From: Ignelater luminosus | Taxonomy: Eukaryota > Arthropoda > Insecta > Coleoptera > Elateridae | Assembly: GCA_011009095.1 (NCBI GenBank) | Contig: VTPC01004024.1 | Coordinates: forward strand, 12,147-76,146 | Direction of reading: 5' to 3' | Length of the DNA stretch: 64,000 nucleotides | The notes under the pieces: generated by a model | Seen by the model: the letters and a program-made list of their open reading frames with translations, nothing else | Database searches by the model: none | Told to the model about the DNA's origin: nothing | Program-made: the position numbers and the translations under genes | Part shown: positions 48,186 through 59,689 of the stretch, piece by piece | Layout of the letters: each line of letters starts with the position of its first letter | Numbering within the stretch: the stretch's first letter is position 1

Positions 48186-51100
48186 ATGTTCAAATTGGTA
48201 AGAGTTTACTTATTAGTTCAAATAACAAAATTCTTAAAATTATTATTTAAAACCACATACAACAGAGTAGATAGTTAGATGCGTATAATTACTAATTATT
48301 CTACAATATCCACAGAAATCTGTCTTATAGTACAGGCATATTCTTTAGAATAGTTTCTGAAAGTATGTGCATCCACTATTTTAAGTTTCTACATTGATAC
48401 ATTTAAATGTACTTGGAGTTAATCAAATGTCTTAACTTTTATTGTCTAATTGTTCAGGATTTTCTAGAAAGAATAAATTTCTAGCTACAGTTAATTAAAT
48501 CAACTAATTAAGCAAAATAGACAAAAGGTAGAAAGCTTTAATTAGCATCTGACCTTTAAAGTGAAAATAATTGTTAATTATGTTATTTTAAGCATTGTTG
48601 TTACAATTAGTAGTATTTGTAAAAATAATATCGAATTATAATAAATGTAGAGAAATTAATTATTCAATAATGAATTATTTATTGGTTTAAATATAAAAAT
48701 TAGAAAATAAAAAATGCAATATATAACGCCTATATAACGACAATTTAATACGGACGTGTTCTGTTGGTTGTCTATACTGTTACTAATTTTATATGAAAAA
48801 TTCATTACTCTTTTGTTTTTTATAGGATATTATTTAATTAATTTTACCAGAAACTTATTTTTAGTCTTTTTAGACTCTAGATATATTTTTGTTTCCTTTG
48901 TTAATTTTTATTTTATGTTCTGCTTCTTTTAAGTTCTATTAGTTACAACATTGGTGATTTACCAAGATTTATTTGTATTTAGCAAGTTTATTTATAAAAC
49001 TTGATTTGCTGCAACGGTGACATTTTGTCTTTATTGAATAGACTTTCTGACTTCTTCTATATTCTCTGTATTATTTTTTGGTAGATGTTTGCTCAGTTTC
49101 TTTTTAAATCAGGACCCATCTTTTAGACTTAGGCAGAACTTTCCATACGTAGAACCATTTCTAGGATTATTTTTGATAAACTGCGATAGAACAAACTTCC
49201 AAACAAGCCCATCTCTCAGTTGTATTCTTATTAGTACATTAATTAGTCAAAATCGATGATCCAAGGTTGGCTTGAGCCTTGAACTAGTTCATAATTCCAA
49301 ACATGTCTGAATCTGAATTCTGAAAGATTCATTTTGATCTAGAACATCTGTTGATAAGGGTTGCGATTGGATTTTGGGAAGATATTTTCTTGGTTATAGT
49401 CTGACAAAATGACTTCTTTATCTTTCAACCTTCTAGAAGTCACAACAAAAAGGCTAAAACTCAATTGCAGAAATGTTGTTCCTCAATAAAGACAAAAATC
49501 AAAATCTTTCCAATAGAAAACAAAAGATGCCCGTAAGTTTTTGTCAATATATTTCTAAAAATCACGAGATACCAAATATCCATTGTTCGCCACGAAATCT
49601 GATTATGAGTCAGAAATAAGAAGCTTATTCTAAACGCTATTTTGTCATCCCCGTTTCGGTTAATAGAGACATTTCTCCGGAATAAAAACAAAACCTCGTA
49701 TTAACAAAATTTCTTTGTCGTAAATTTTACTATTCAATCAATCAATATATTAAGAGCTGGGTACCAACGACCTCCATTTATTTTTTCTTTACTAAGGTAT
49801 TTCGGAAAATCGAATTTTAACCATCGTTCAACCATCTAAATAACCAAGGGCACCGACAGGATATTACTCAGCAGCCAGGTGCAAAGTTTGCTTCTTTTTG
49901 ACAAAACATGGATTACAATTACGTTTTTTTATCAGCACAAACAGCATCACACCCATGGAGGTTCGGTTTATCAATGCTTTAAAAGTTAACTATTGGCAAG
50001 ATTCTTAGTTCTCAACAGCAAAAGTGTGAGTGTGTATAAACACAAAAGCGTTTTCAAAGGACCATGTACAATTCTTACAAGTTTTGGCTCTTGGTAAAAT
50101 TGGCTGCAGCTGTAGTACATTATAGTTCCTGACGCATTAATCAAAGGCTCTACGGCTTAATAATAATCAGCAGTTTGAGATATGATATCTCACAGCGCGG
50201 AAATAGAATGTCATTCCGAGATGGAGTTTTGGTTGCTAGTAGAGGTAGTAGGTATAACGGCTTTCAAACGATCAGAACACCGCCAATCGTCATCTGTTTT
50301 TTACCGCATATCCTATTTCTCAGGAAAGGAATTTTGCATCGAATTGGAACATTGGTTATTGGTGGTGGTAGAGATACGGAAATGGTTTTTAAGTCATTCG
50401 GGAGACATCGACTGTTTTTGTTTTTATTTATTTCCTTTGTTTATACTTAGTTTTGGGAATATTTGGGTTTGTTCTTCAACTGAAGTGCAGTTATATCAAA
50501 ACACAGTTCATGCTTTTTTCTCTAAAAGGCCTATTTTAGTGGCTTACACTAGGCTTTAGCGTTTCATCGAACTACCTACGGTGGTCTGTAGTCGGGCTAC
50601 GCTCTTTACTAATATTTTTAAATCAATTATACTTAAATAAGGGTCGAACCTTGCTTTGCTTCTATTTAGAAAAATACATACACACACAGATAACCATCGA
50701 CAGTGCCAAAATTGCTTGAAAGTCACTCTCCTAAGAGACTGCTGTAGCTAAGATTTTGGCAAGACAAAGAATGCTTATTGCACAATGTTGATAAGATATG
50801 TACATGGAAGTTGATGGGCATGAAATTTCTTTGTAGTTCCTCTTAATGATTTAGATTGCCTTCTTTCCTAATCTTTTTCTTTTTTTATCTTTAAACATAC
50901 TTTTATATATTAATTATTTTTGTACAAGATTCGAGTTCAACAAGTAGTAGTGTGAGTGCTTCCTACTTAGCTGTTAGAGTTGACAACCTAAGAAGGTGTA
51001 ACTGCATCCCAGCCAAGAAAATTAAAACACATAGACTCTACAATAAAATCGTAAAAAATATATGATAACTCTGGCTTAACGCCAGGTAAAATAATATTTG

Positions 51101-54100
51101 TCTATGCCCATGTAGATGGTCATACTTTAAATTATCACCCAGAAAAAGGCTTCTATGACCTTGCTTTAAAAATGGCCAACTTGTCTACCAAGTTTTAGAA
51201 AAACCAAGACTCGTTCACTTTAAGACAATTGAAGACAGTAAACTAGGTGTCTACGGATAGGTAGTTATTACCACACTTATGATTACAGTTGCATGATTAT
51301 ATGTAAAAAATAATAGCAAGTCCCATATTAGATAATTTGTCTCAATCTATAGAACCTAAAAACCAGAATCACCATTATCCAGGGTGTATCGTAGTAAATG
51401 TCAAAATTTGGAATAAAATGTAAAATTTTCTACAGTTTCTTAAAGTTTCTATTTTAGAGAGTTTGGTTTGAGAAAACCAAGAAGTGTTAAGAATCTTAAA
51501 AAATTTTGACGCTTGATGGCAGACAGAGGCGTAACTAAGGTTTTTTGCGCTCTTGGAAAAATTTAGCCTTAGCGTCACTGATTTTTTTAAGGTGCCAACT
51601 TGTACTAGAGGAGACAGATGCTTCCTCACTAAGTGGGCATTTATGTTGCTTTTAGTGTATTTTACAAAATTCTGTTTTTTGCTGGCTTTGCCAACCCTTA
51701 CTTGCAGTATTGACGGCAGGTTACCCAGATCACCCATCTGATGTATACCATAATCGTTCTTTGCAAAACTGCAAAGTTTCACGATTGTTATTCAATAAAA
51801 TACCGAATGGGAAAGTTAGCAAAAATAAAATGTATGTAAGTTTTACTAACAGATTCAGAAAATACAAAATTTAAAATTCTTGAAGTGGAAGAAAGATGGC
51901 GAAATGGAGAAAATAACGTCTTAGGCGTAGATGCGGATTGCATGTATATCAAGGATGCGAACGCTCTTCGTAGATATAACCTTAATAATTGCCATTGAAG
52001 TTAAACTTTTTGTAAATATTGAATAGTAGATTTTTGAGCTAGAAAGTTATGCAACGGTCTTTTGCTTTTTTTTCTAAATTGCATTCGTATCTCGAGAACG
52101 AAAGGTCATTTCAAACCGGGACTTTGACTATTAGAAATAGTTTATCTTAGGGCACTAAACAAATCAAACAATACAGATCACCTTTTGTTTTTTTGTCTGA
52201 CAGATGTGAAATATTCTAAAGATAGTTAGTCATAAAGATATAAGACTTTCTATACTATAAATGATGTAGCTTACAGTATCCACCGGGTTTGGTGCCAAAA
52301 ATATTTTTATAATTATATAGGTGGACAGATCAGTTATTACGTACCACAAACGTTTCTAGGGCTGCATCTAGAAAAATATTTAAGACGTCAAAGTTTTATT
52401 AAAAACTTCTTCAGTTCTCTCTCTTCTTTCCCAATAGCTGGCTATTTTTCTACATTATAACATACGTTAATGACTGTTTTCCTCTTACTATCATTCTTTT
52501 CTAGGTGCTTCGTTGCTAATATTATCGTATTAGTAATAGTAGACATCTCAATATTTCATGCTGTTTACAAATTTTTGAAAAAACAAAGATTACCGACAGC
52601 TTGGTTTAATTCAGACTTAGAAATCTACCGAATAAATACATACGTTTAGTTTAAATACCACGTTTGCTCGAAAGATTAAAAGAAAGTGAACATGACTGAT
52701 CTTCAATGTAACAGACATGATAAACAAGTTTTCATTTCAAGTAGAAAATAAAAGAATAAAACACAACTGTCATAAACTACAAAATCAACGCTTAAATAAA
52801 ATTAACTCTCACACACATCACATAAGGTTGTCGTAAACAGTAATTTGAAAAGAAAACGAAAAGTAAGGCAGTAGTATCAGATAATCATAAACGTTAGCAA
52901 AGAATTTTAAATTACTCGTTTTATCCTAATTTGTTTTTCACTGCTTGTTATTGAATTATGGCGCCAACCAACCGTTGAAATCATATGACCTAGCGAGATT
53001 TTGGAATTGCTGACTTTTCCTTAAATCTACATATTTTAGTTTTTCCAGCTGAAAGTATTTTCCAAAAGCAATAATTAATGTTGTAAATGCCGTACTGACA
53101 CGTTCATTTTATTTATTTTATTACTTGAAAAGAGAAATTACAAAGTGATTTACATCAAGAGGCGAAAAAACAAAACAACTTTTCTCCAATCGCGTATAGT
53201 TTTAGAGGTTAGAGTAAGAGTTGAGAATTTTCTGGAGCTGTAAATAGAATTTTGTAGTAAGCTAGCTATATCCCATAAAGAAAATATAATACTGATTATG
53301 AAATTTTGTTTTTTTGCCTTCTGATGTAAATCACCCTGTATTCACAATATTGTCTTCTCGCATAAAATAATTAATCTACACCGGGAATCGGAATGCTTAT
53401 GTTGATTTTGAGTTAAGATGGTATAAAGTCATGGCCTTCACTGTTTCCTATAATTTACAAACGTACAATCCAATTTTTATTTTTATTTTGAGTAAAACAG
53501 TTTTTTTCTTAACGTCATAAACATGACACAGCAGCATATTTATCTGCTAAAAACTAAACCTACATTGTGTTCGGGGCATTTTACTGAAAATCACAAGGTA
53601 GTGGTAGAGATGGTAGAGATAAACAAACTTTGATTTTTTAATGCACTGTTGCCGTTTTGAGCATCAAAAAGTGGGTACTAATCAGAAGTTTTAGGACAAG
53701 TTATTAAAATAGTTCAAAAGCAATTTCTTCTAAAATATTCCTATACTTGAATTCTTAGGACTATTGAAATACTTTCTTGAAAATTTCTAATAAATTGTGA
53801 TACAAAAACACAATTACTTACTACCCACTAGAAATTTTTGTTTACTTAAAATAGAATAGAGAATGTTAATCACACATGTGACCTAAATAATCTCCAGACC
53901 TGAACCCGATAATTTTCTTTATTTGTATAGTAATTACTGTAAGTGGTTTTTATTAAAAATTAAACATTAAATTATTTTATTTTACAGCTAATCCTTGCTA
54001 CCATCTTGGCATTGACAGCCGCAAGACCAGGAATTATCGCTCCTGTTTCACCTTTGATAGCTGCAGCTCCATTAGCAATCGAAGCACCTGCTACAGTTAT

Positions 54101-54173
54101 TGCAAGCCCTTCTATTGCTATCGCCATTGCTCCTGAACCAATTGAAGCACATGGATACACAATTATTTACTAA
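48186..54173 (+). CDS. 65-residue cuticle-like protein, two exons, 5.8-kb intron
   Basis: Coding exon 1 is only 12 nt (48186-48197, Met-Phe-Lys-Leu) and runs straight into a GTAAGAG donor. Exon 2 (53988-54173) follows a TTTTACAG acceptor and reads LILATILALTAARPG, then Ala/Pro/Ile-rich sequence (IIAPVSPLIAAAPLAIEAPA, SPSIAIAIAPEPIEAHG) ending YTIIY. Both exons are phase 0. Together they form a 65-residue secreted protein with a signal peptide spanning the intron. A first intron directly after the first few signal-peptide codons is a known feature of many insect cuticle genes. A TATA box precedes exon 1 and AATAAA follows exon 2. The MFKL start matches the cuticle-like genes at 9.4 and 33.0 kb, which lack this intron. 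Extracellular structural function is inferred. Confidence 0.75.
48198..53987 (+). other. Long first intron of the 65-residue cuticle-like gene
   Basis: Contains repeat family A (50.17-50.44 kb), TE-terminus-like motifs (ATCCAGGGTGTATCG near 51379; CACCCTGTA near 53331) and AT-rich filler. No other gene was recognised inside. The frame at 51375-51782 (-) looks like repeat-derived sequence. Confidence 0.6.
50165..50440. repeat. Dispersed tandem repeat family A, second locus
   Basis: Two degenerate units of about 120 bp: ...ATATCTCACAGCGCGGAAAT...GGCTTTCAAACGATCAG... and ...CATATCCTATTTCTCAGGAA...GTCATTCGGGAGACATCGAC... They match the locus at 36.64-36.99 kb in order and content. The open frames over them are by-products. 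Confidence 0.6.
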
Positions 54174-54192
54174 ACTTCTTAGAAATCGAATC

Positions 54193-54198
54193 AATAAA
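54193..54198 (+). terminator. Poly(A) signal AATAAA
   Basis: Lies 20 nt after the stop codon of the 65-residue cuticle-like gene. The 3' UTR is very short. Confidence 0.7.
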
Positions 54199-54946
54199 TA
54201 ATAGTAAAAGTGGAGATTTAAAAAAGAAAGTAAGCTGTAAATGAAAATGGCCTTGTTAAGTATCTTTATGGATCTATATTAATCTCTAAATACAAAATAT
54301 ATTATCAACAGAAAAATTATTTTTTTAATACTCTAAAAGACGTAATAAAAGAATCATACCAGAAATATTTGTAATAATTTAGGGTAAAACCAACCCGGAT
54401 CTCAAGTATTACACAATTATGAAAGTCGGATTTCCGAAAGAGAGTGCAATCGTTTATAACAGTTTACTATCTTAGATGACGTCAGTAATTTCGCTGCAAC
54501 CTACACTAAATTCGCAAAACTAAAAGTTGTTTTACATTTAAAAACGTCACATAAAATAAAATAACTAACAATAATATCAAAAAGAAGTAATCAGTGATCC
54601 GCAATACAATAGCAACTTTTTTATATTGTAAATTAAACTGTTACTAATAAATCTACTGAAATTATGAAATTAATGATCGAGACGCATGCACACATAAAAC
54701 CACGGAATGAGATCCGGGAGAAAGTAAAACGAAATTAACAGTAATGAAGAGTGAATAGTAAAGACATGCACCGGTGCAAGTTGAAGAACCTCAGGCCTTG
54801 GACCCAAAACTGGCACGTAATATTAGACCACCTTTATCTTGATACAAAAACAAAACACTAACGTGACCAATTTATTAACATGTCGATGTTTATAATGAAG
54901 AAAGTGAATCTGGTTTGAATTGTATAACATTTTTTGTTTTATTTGT

Positions 54947-55237
54947 ATGTCAAGACGCGTTGACATAGACACGCAATTAGATAATATACTTTTTTTGTTA
55001 CAACAAAAGCTGTATACACGATATATTGAAATCAACATCAATTTAGTTTATATTGTTTTTGCTTTGATATTGTTATTTTTTATTACAATTTTAAGAAGTT
55101 TTTATATAAAAAATTTTATAGGAAAAACCAAGTATTCGTTTATGGAAGAAAGCAATTTTGAATTAAATTCTACTTTCAAATTAGAAGAAAAGAAACTACA
55201 AAGCAAGATATTGAAAGAGAATTATCTTTTTCTTTAG
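54947..55237 (+). CDS. Hypothetical 96-residue single-pass membrane protein
   Basis: Starting at the ATG at 54947 (an earlier in-frame codon is TTG), the frame encodes a soluble N-terminus with an amphipathic look (SRRVDIDTQLDNILFLLQQK), one strong membrane segment at about residues 33-52 (LVYIVFALILLFFITIL), a basic flank, and a Glu/Lys-rich C-terminus (KLEEKKLQSKILKEN). Segregated charge and a single membrane segment are more protein-like than the AT-rich frames nearby. No family was recognised, no TATA box is clear, and ATTAAA near 55340 is the best poly(A) candidate. It could be an orphan gene or one exon of a larger gene. Confidence 0.35.
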   Translation: MSRRVDIDTQLDNILFLLQQKLYTRYIEININLVYIVFALILLFFITILRSFYIKNFIGKTKYSFMEESNFELNSTFKLEEKKLQSKILKENYLFL

Positions 55238-55639
55238 CTTTATGATTTTTTGAAATATTTCCATGGCCTACTATTTCTGTATAATGACACAAAACAAATG
55301 TTGCAAGTAAGATTGCTTGTTTTATTTTTTCGATTCTTTTATTAAAATTTGTTTTGTTTTCTAATCGTTAACTGCATTTAGTGTTACAAAATTCTAAAGA
55401 ACACGTTTTAGGGATGTTGCATTAGGTACCGTACCACATTTTTTAGATTTAATTAAAAGAATTTTTCTTTTAATGTTACTTAACTTTCATTCAACATCTT
55501 CTTCAATGGTTTTTTTCCAATTCTCAAATTTATCTAAAATTTTCTAATTGTTGTTTTGTTGTTGCTTAAACGACCTAACCGCAGTAAGTTAACTAATGGT
55601 TGACTGGTACCATATTTAATAATACACTAATGCGGCGGA

Positions 55640-56225
55640 TAGCTTTGCATGGGAATTCTTAAGACGCAACCAGGAACTGCTGTCCAGAGTTCAAAGCTCT
55701 AAATATTTTAGGCAATTGCAGTAAAGTAATTTTTTCTGCGATTTAAACCAAGTAATATTTACATGGCCAATCTCTGATAAAGTGGTTAATTGATTTCTTA
55801 CAGTTAATGGGATGGAATTAGTTTCCATTCTTTTCTTAAATTTCGTTTTCAGATTACTGATTTCTTGAGAAATTTTAATAATTGTAATTTTATCATCCCA
55901 ATACTCTTTACTTTGGTACAAAATGCATATGATTGACTATGGATAAAATGTAACTATAGCTCAGAAATTCCATCACAAAAGAAGTTCTCTATAATTTTTG
56001 AGCATTTCTCTTCTGACAGGAAATATAACTTTAATGGTTGGTACAATTTTAAGAATAGGGGTAACCAATACCAAGAGCCTTTGGTATTCAACCTCTGCTT
56101 CTTCACAAAATGTTTTAAGGGATCCAACTCTGATATAAATATAACAATAGAAACAAATTGTGATGATTATGTTTTTAATGTCTATTGGTAAAAGATCAGC
56201 GGCATTTTGCATAGCATTTGTAACG
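55640..56225 (-). pseudogene. hAT transposase C-terminal half
   Basis: Recognisable order: NAMQNAADLLPIDIKN, SLKTFCEEAEVEYQRLL, a damaged middle, then ISQEISNLKTKFKKRMETNS, LTVRNQLTTLSEIGHVNI and a final YLELW. These fit the later core of hAT transposases. At least two frame breaks occur between 56.0 and 55.9 kb. The region beyond 55.64 kb is not recognisable, so the C-terminal dimerisation domain is lost. Confidence 0.6.
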
Positions 56226-56231
56226 TAAGCT

Positions 56232-57601
56232 TGCGTTAGAATATTTGAACTCTAGATTAACTAAGATGCTACTTGTCTTAGACCGGCTAGACTCAGTTGG
56301 TGGCCTTGAGCGAAAATAAGGAGATTATACAACATACAATAAAACACTTTAATACATATATTGAAAAATATCAAAAAACACAAAAGTTTAAATACATAAG
56401 TTAAGGTACAACGTCATATAAGAGCAAAATAAAAATTAAACCAATAATATCATAGAAAGAAATTGTAATATTTATTTTAACAAATTAAAGTAGTGAAATA
56501 ATACCACTTTAAATAAGTGTAAAAGCTTTTACAAATACATTATCAAATAATTCATCTATAATAAAAAATTTTAAAAAAAAGGTTTAAAGGTCATATCAAT
56601 TACAAACACTCCTGTAATCTAAAATGAAAGCAAGTGGGAAAATCTAGAAAAATTATAACAATAAGCTTTATACGAATAATAATATTTTAAAAAAATTACT
56701 CATGAAATATAAAATGAAAAAAATTTCGTTTATTGTAATTAATAATTTGACCACTAATAAATATATAATAATAATATGGACGAATCGAAGCTAAAAGAAA
56801 TAATTTTAAATTTGTTCATGAACAATAAATACAGTCGGAATCGGAAATTGAGAAGTAAAAAAAGACTTACCACGACAACCCCGCTGTTATACAGATCTGC
56901 ACGCAGATGTAACTAACCTAACTAGGGAAGCACACTTACAATTCAGTTAATTAATTATCAACAACAAAAATATAAGGAAGAACAACAAAAAAAATAATTA
57001 ACAACTAAAAATACAGATAATTCCAAAGCTAATAATAAGAAATTTATGCCATTGTGATCGATAAAAAGTTTCATATATTTTAAATAGGTTAGAAACTATC
57101 TAATTTAGCATAAGGTGTATTTGTACCCGTATGTGGACTTAGCAACTTGTAACGGTCTTTTTGTGGTTATTAACCCGCCACATAATTAATTGTACGGTAT
57201 ATCATCTTTTTTCCGTGTGAGACACCCGGTATTTACTAAAGTTCCTTTGACTAAGAATTCTTAAATACAAATTATAAATCTTACTAACACTATCCAAATT
57301 ACTAACCAGATCATAAGATTAAACCCAAATCAATCTGAAACACCAACGAATGATTCCAAAATCCTGCAGTAAGGAAATAAACTTGACGTTGGAAACAATT
57401 ATACCCTGCGTCCCGCTTACTTAAAAAAATAAAATCGAAAAGTTCGTCAATCCCAATTGATTTCAAAATTTAACAAGTACCAAAACCTCTTCAACGAGAA
57501 AATATTAAAAAAAATTATAAGATCACATCGACAGTACTGATTAAATACAACACTTGTAACGAAATCAAAAAGTAAACGTTACTCATTATGTACTATACCT
57601 A
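56232..57601. mobile_element. 1.37-kb insertion in the hAT relic, unclassified
   Basis: hAT coding sequence stops at MRMGYTAY and resumes at AYVTNAMQNAADLLPID on the other side. The flanks show similar hexamers, TAAGCT at 56226-56231 and TAGGCT at 57602-57607, compatible with a slightly diverged target duplication. The insert is very AT-rich, has no open frame of note and no obvious terminal inverted repeat. It starts TG on the plus strand but does not end CA, so a solo LTR is possible but not shown. Confidence 0.5.
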
Positions 57602-57607
57602 TAGGCT

Positions 57608-58285
57608 GTGTATCCCATGCGCATAATACTTTGTTGAACTGCTGCATTTAATCCACTCAAGATATTATTCGAGCCTTTTCCTTGATAAGCCCCCAAGATT
57701 AGTATTCCCGCTACTAGCACACTATGCCGCAACTTTGCTAATAAGCCTATTATTTTTTAGAATTTTTATTAAAAAATCAGCTATTATTTGAGATGTTTCC
57801 CCAGGCAACGAGACAAAATCCAAAATTTTAACTTTTATAGTACTTCTTGAATCGAAATAGCGTACAAGTGTGGGAAATAATTTTGAATCTTTATGATTTG
57901 ATGCATAAGAATAAATCGTGACATACTTCACCATTTCTAAATCATTATTAAGTTCATTTATCGCGAATGAAGCAATCATCTTTTTAATTGCAGCTTCTGT
58001 TTTACTCCTTTTACAGGTAAATCCTTTTTTAAACACTTCCTGCATTATTCTGGTAGTACAGTCCATAGACTTAAAACGTTGGTTATGTTACGCTTTCTGC
58101 ATAAAGAATTTGTAATGTATTAGATGCTGCAGATCGTACGAATTCTTTATGTTTTTCACTTGCTATATGTCTATTTGTGTCGTATTTTCCACCTGATGCT
58201 ATAGAAAACTGTCTCTGACAAGTTTGTCATGAAACTTCCAACTCAATTTTTTTTAAATCTCTTGGGTGAAGGCATTCGCATTTTG
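57608..58285 (-). pseudogene. hAT transposase N-terminal half
   Basis: It starts near 58.28 kb (MRMPSPKRFKK). A BED-finger-like tail follows (ASGGKYDTNRHIASEKHKEF), then SMDCTTRIMQEVFKKG, TCKRSKTEAAIKKMIASFA and VTIYSYASNHKDSKLFP. In the family the last motif reads YSDASN, and its Asp is a catalytic residue. Here it is Tyr. LVRYFDSRSTIKVKILDFVS and IIADFLIKILK follow, then a stop and NTNLGG. The fragment ends at the insertion point near 57.6 kb. Confidence 0.7.
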
Positions 58286-58507
58286 AAATTGAAATTCAGC
58301 ATGCTACAAATAAACTAAGACGATTAAACACATTTACATTGTTTGTGGCCACAGTAACATAAATGGGTATGCATTATTGCTACTGTACTGGTTCTTAAGA
58401 TCCAACGCACTGCCAATCAATATAAAAACGTCAACGAAATTGGTTATAAACGTTAATTTTACGTACTCGTGATTAAAACGGGAAACCTTAAACGAAACAC
58501 CTGTATA

Positions 58508-58540
58508 AGAGGGTGGTCTGAAAAGTTTCCGACCTAACAA
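58508..58540 (+). repeat. Mariner terminal inverted repeat, left
   Basis: AGAGGGTGGTCTGAAAAG... followed by TTTCCGACCT, preceded by TA. It matches the right-end repeat apart from the outermost base. Confidence 0.9.
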
Positions 58541-58572
58541 AGATACAAGACATTTTTTCTGAAAATTTTTTT

Positions 58573-59513
58573 TTATTTTTTAACATAGTCTCCTTGTAAC
58601 TCTACATACTTCTCCCAGCGATGCTCCCATCTCTTTAACCCGTCCAAATAGTACTCGGCATTTTTCTCTGCAAAATAATTGTTCACGAAGATGATTGCCT
58701 CTTCATTTGACGAAAATCTTTGTCCTCCGAGCGCAATTTTTAGATGAGGGAACAAAAAGAAGTCGCTTGGGGCTAGATCTGGTGAGTAAGGCGGATGGTC
58801 AAGCAGTTCAAACCGTAATTCGTGGATTTTCGCCATGGCAACCGCTGAGGTGTGAGACGGTGCTGCGTTGTCTTGGTGAAAGACTATCCCAAAAAAACAG
58901 TCGCTATCAGTTTCCCAACCGAAAAAACAGTTTTTGCTTTTTTTGGAGCCGGTTCCCCCTTTGCAGTCTACTGTTTGGACTGTATTTTTGTTTCGGGCGT
59001 ATAATGGTGTATCCAAGTTTCATCTACAGTAATTAATCGGCGCCAAAACTCGGATTTATTTCGCCTAAACTGCGCCAAAAGAGCGTTGGAAATATTCATT
59101 CGAACACGTTTTTGGTCTAACGTGAGCAAACGCGGCACCCAACGCGCGGACAGCTTTCTCATGCCTAAATGTTGATTTAATATGTGACAAACACGTTCTT
59201 TTGACATGTTCATAACCTCTGCTATCTCTCTCACTTTAATTCGGCGGTCGTCTAGCACCATTTGGTGAACTTTGGCGATGTTTTCGTCGGTAGTTGCAGT
59301 TTTTGGACGTCCCGAACGTTCATCGTCTCCCAAGCTCTTACGGCCACGTTTAAATTCAGCAGCCCAAAATTTCACTGTGGTAAATGATGGTGCAGAGTCC
59401 CCATACACAGAATCCAACTCATCTTTTATTTGCGAAGGCGTATTGCCTTTCAAAAACAAATATTTAATGACAGCTCGATACTCGATTTTGTCCATTTTCA
59501 CAAAAAAACTCAC
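58573..59513 (-). pseudogene. Mariner transposase, broken
   Basis: The N-terminal paired-like DNA-binding region is complete (ten-residue start MSFFVKMDKI; FLKGNTPSQIKDELDSVYGD; linker DDERSGRPKTAT; second helix-turn-helix VREIAEVMNMSKERVCHIL). The WVPRLLT box and first catalytic Asp (TVDETWIHHYTPE) are present. A Trp-to-stop change follows at 58968-58970. A little further on the frame shifts and about 40 codons are missing between a TVF motif and FHQDNAAPSHTSA, which holds the second Asp. The third Asp is in PYSPDLAPSDFFLFPHL, the DD34D spacing of mariners. The C-terminus (YFAEKNAEYYLDGLKRWEHR) is intact. Confidence 0.9.
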
Positions 59514-59643
59514 ATCAACTCACTCAAACGACTGTTACATAAGAACTGCGCGTCCAAAATGGCTGAAACTTTGGTGAGTAACTGTCAACAGATGAACAAC
59601 GAAATTTAGTAGCTTTTATTTACGAGTGCTGCCATTTTCACGT

Positions 59644-59673
59644 TGAGGTCGGAAACTTTTCAGACCACCCTCG
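59644..59673 (-). repeat. Mariner terminal inverted repeat, right
   Basis: On the minus strand CGAGGGTGGTCTGAAAAG... followed by TTTCCGACCT. TA follows at 59674-59675. Confidence 0.9.
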
Positions 59674-59689
59674 TATATTACAAAAAAGC

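Larger units (their letters stand above)
55640..58285 (-). mobile_element. hAT-superfamily transposon relic, interrupted
   Basis: Minus-strand coding fragments at 58285-57608 and 56225-55640 together follow the order of a hAT transposase of the ZBED/SCAND3-like group: BED-like finger, catalytic core start, then the later core. They are separated by a 1.37-kb unrelated insertion. Terminal inverted repeats and the 8-bp target duplication expected for hAT were not found. Multiple stops and frameshifts show it is dead. Confidence 0.7.
58508..59673 (-). mobile_element. Mariner transposon, internally deleted
   Basis: The two ends are inverted repeats of at least 27 bp: GAGGGTGGTCTGAAAAGTTT... from 58509 on the plus strand, and the same on the minus strand ending at 59673. 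TA target duplications flank both ends (58506-58507 and 59674-59675). The element is 1166 bp, about 0.1 kb short of a full mariner. The deficit matches a deletion in the middle of the transposase. Ends look intact enough to be recognised by a transposase supplied elsewhere. Confidence 0.9.

Noticed and set aside
50175..50559. Two overlapping frames of 91 and 125 codons
   Set aside because: They lie over repeat family A and continue into non-coding DNA; no family or start support.
53972..54160. 62-codon minus-strand Ala/Gly-rich frame
   Set aside because: Exact antisense of exon 2 of the 65-residue cuticle-like gene.
54823..55041. 72-codon minus-strand frame
   Set aside because: Antisense overlap of the 54947-55237 frame with weaker protein character.
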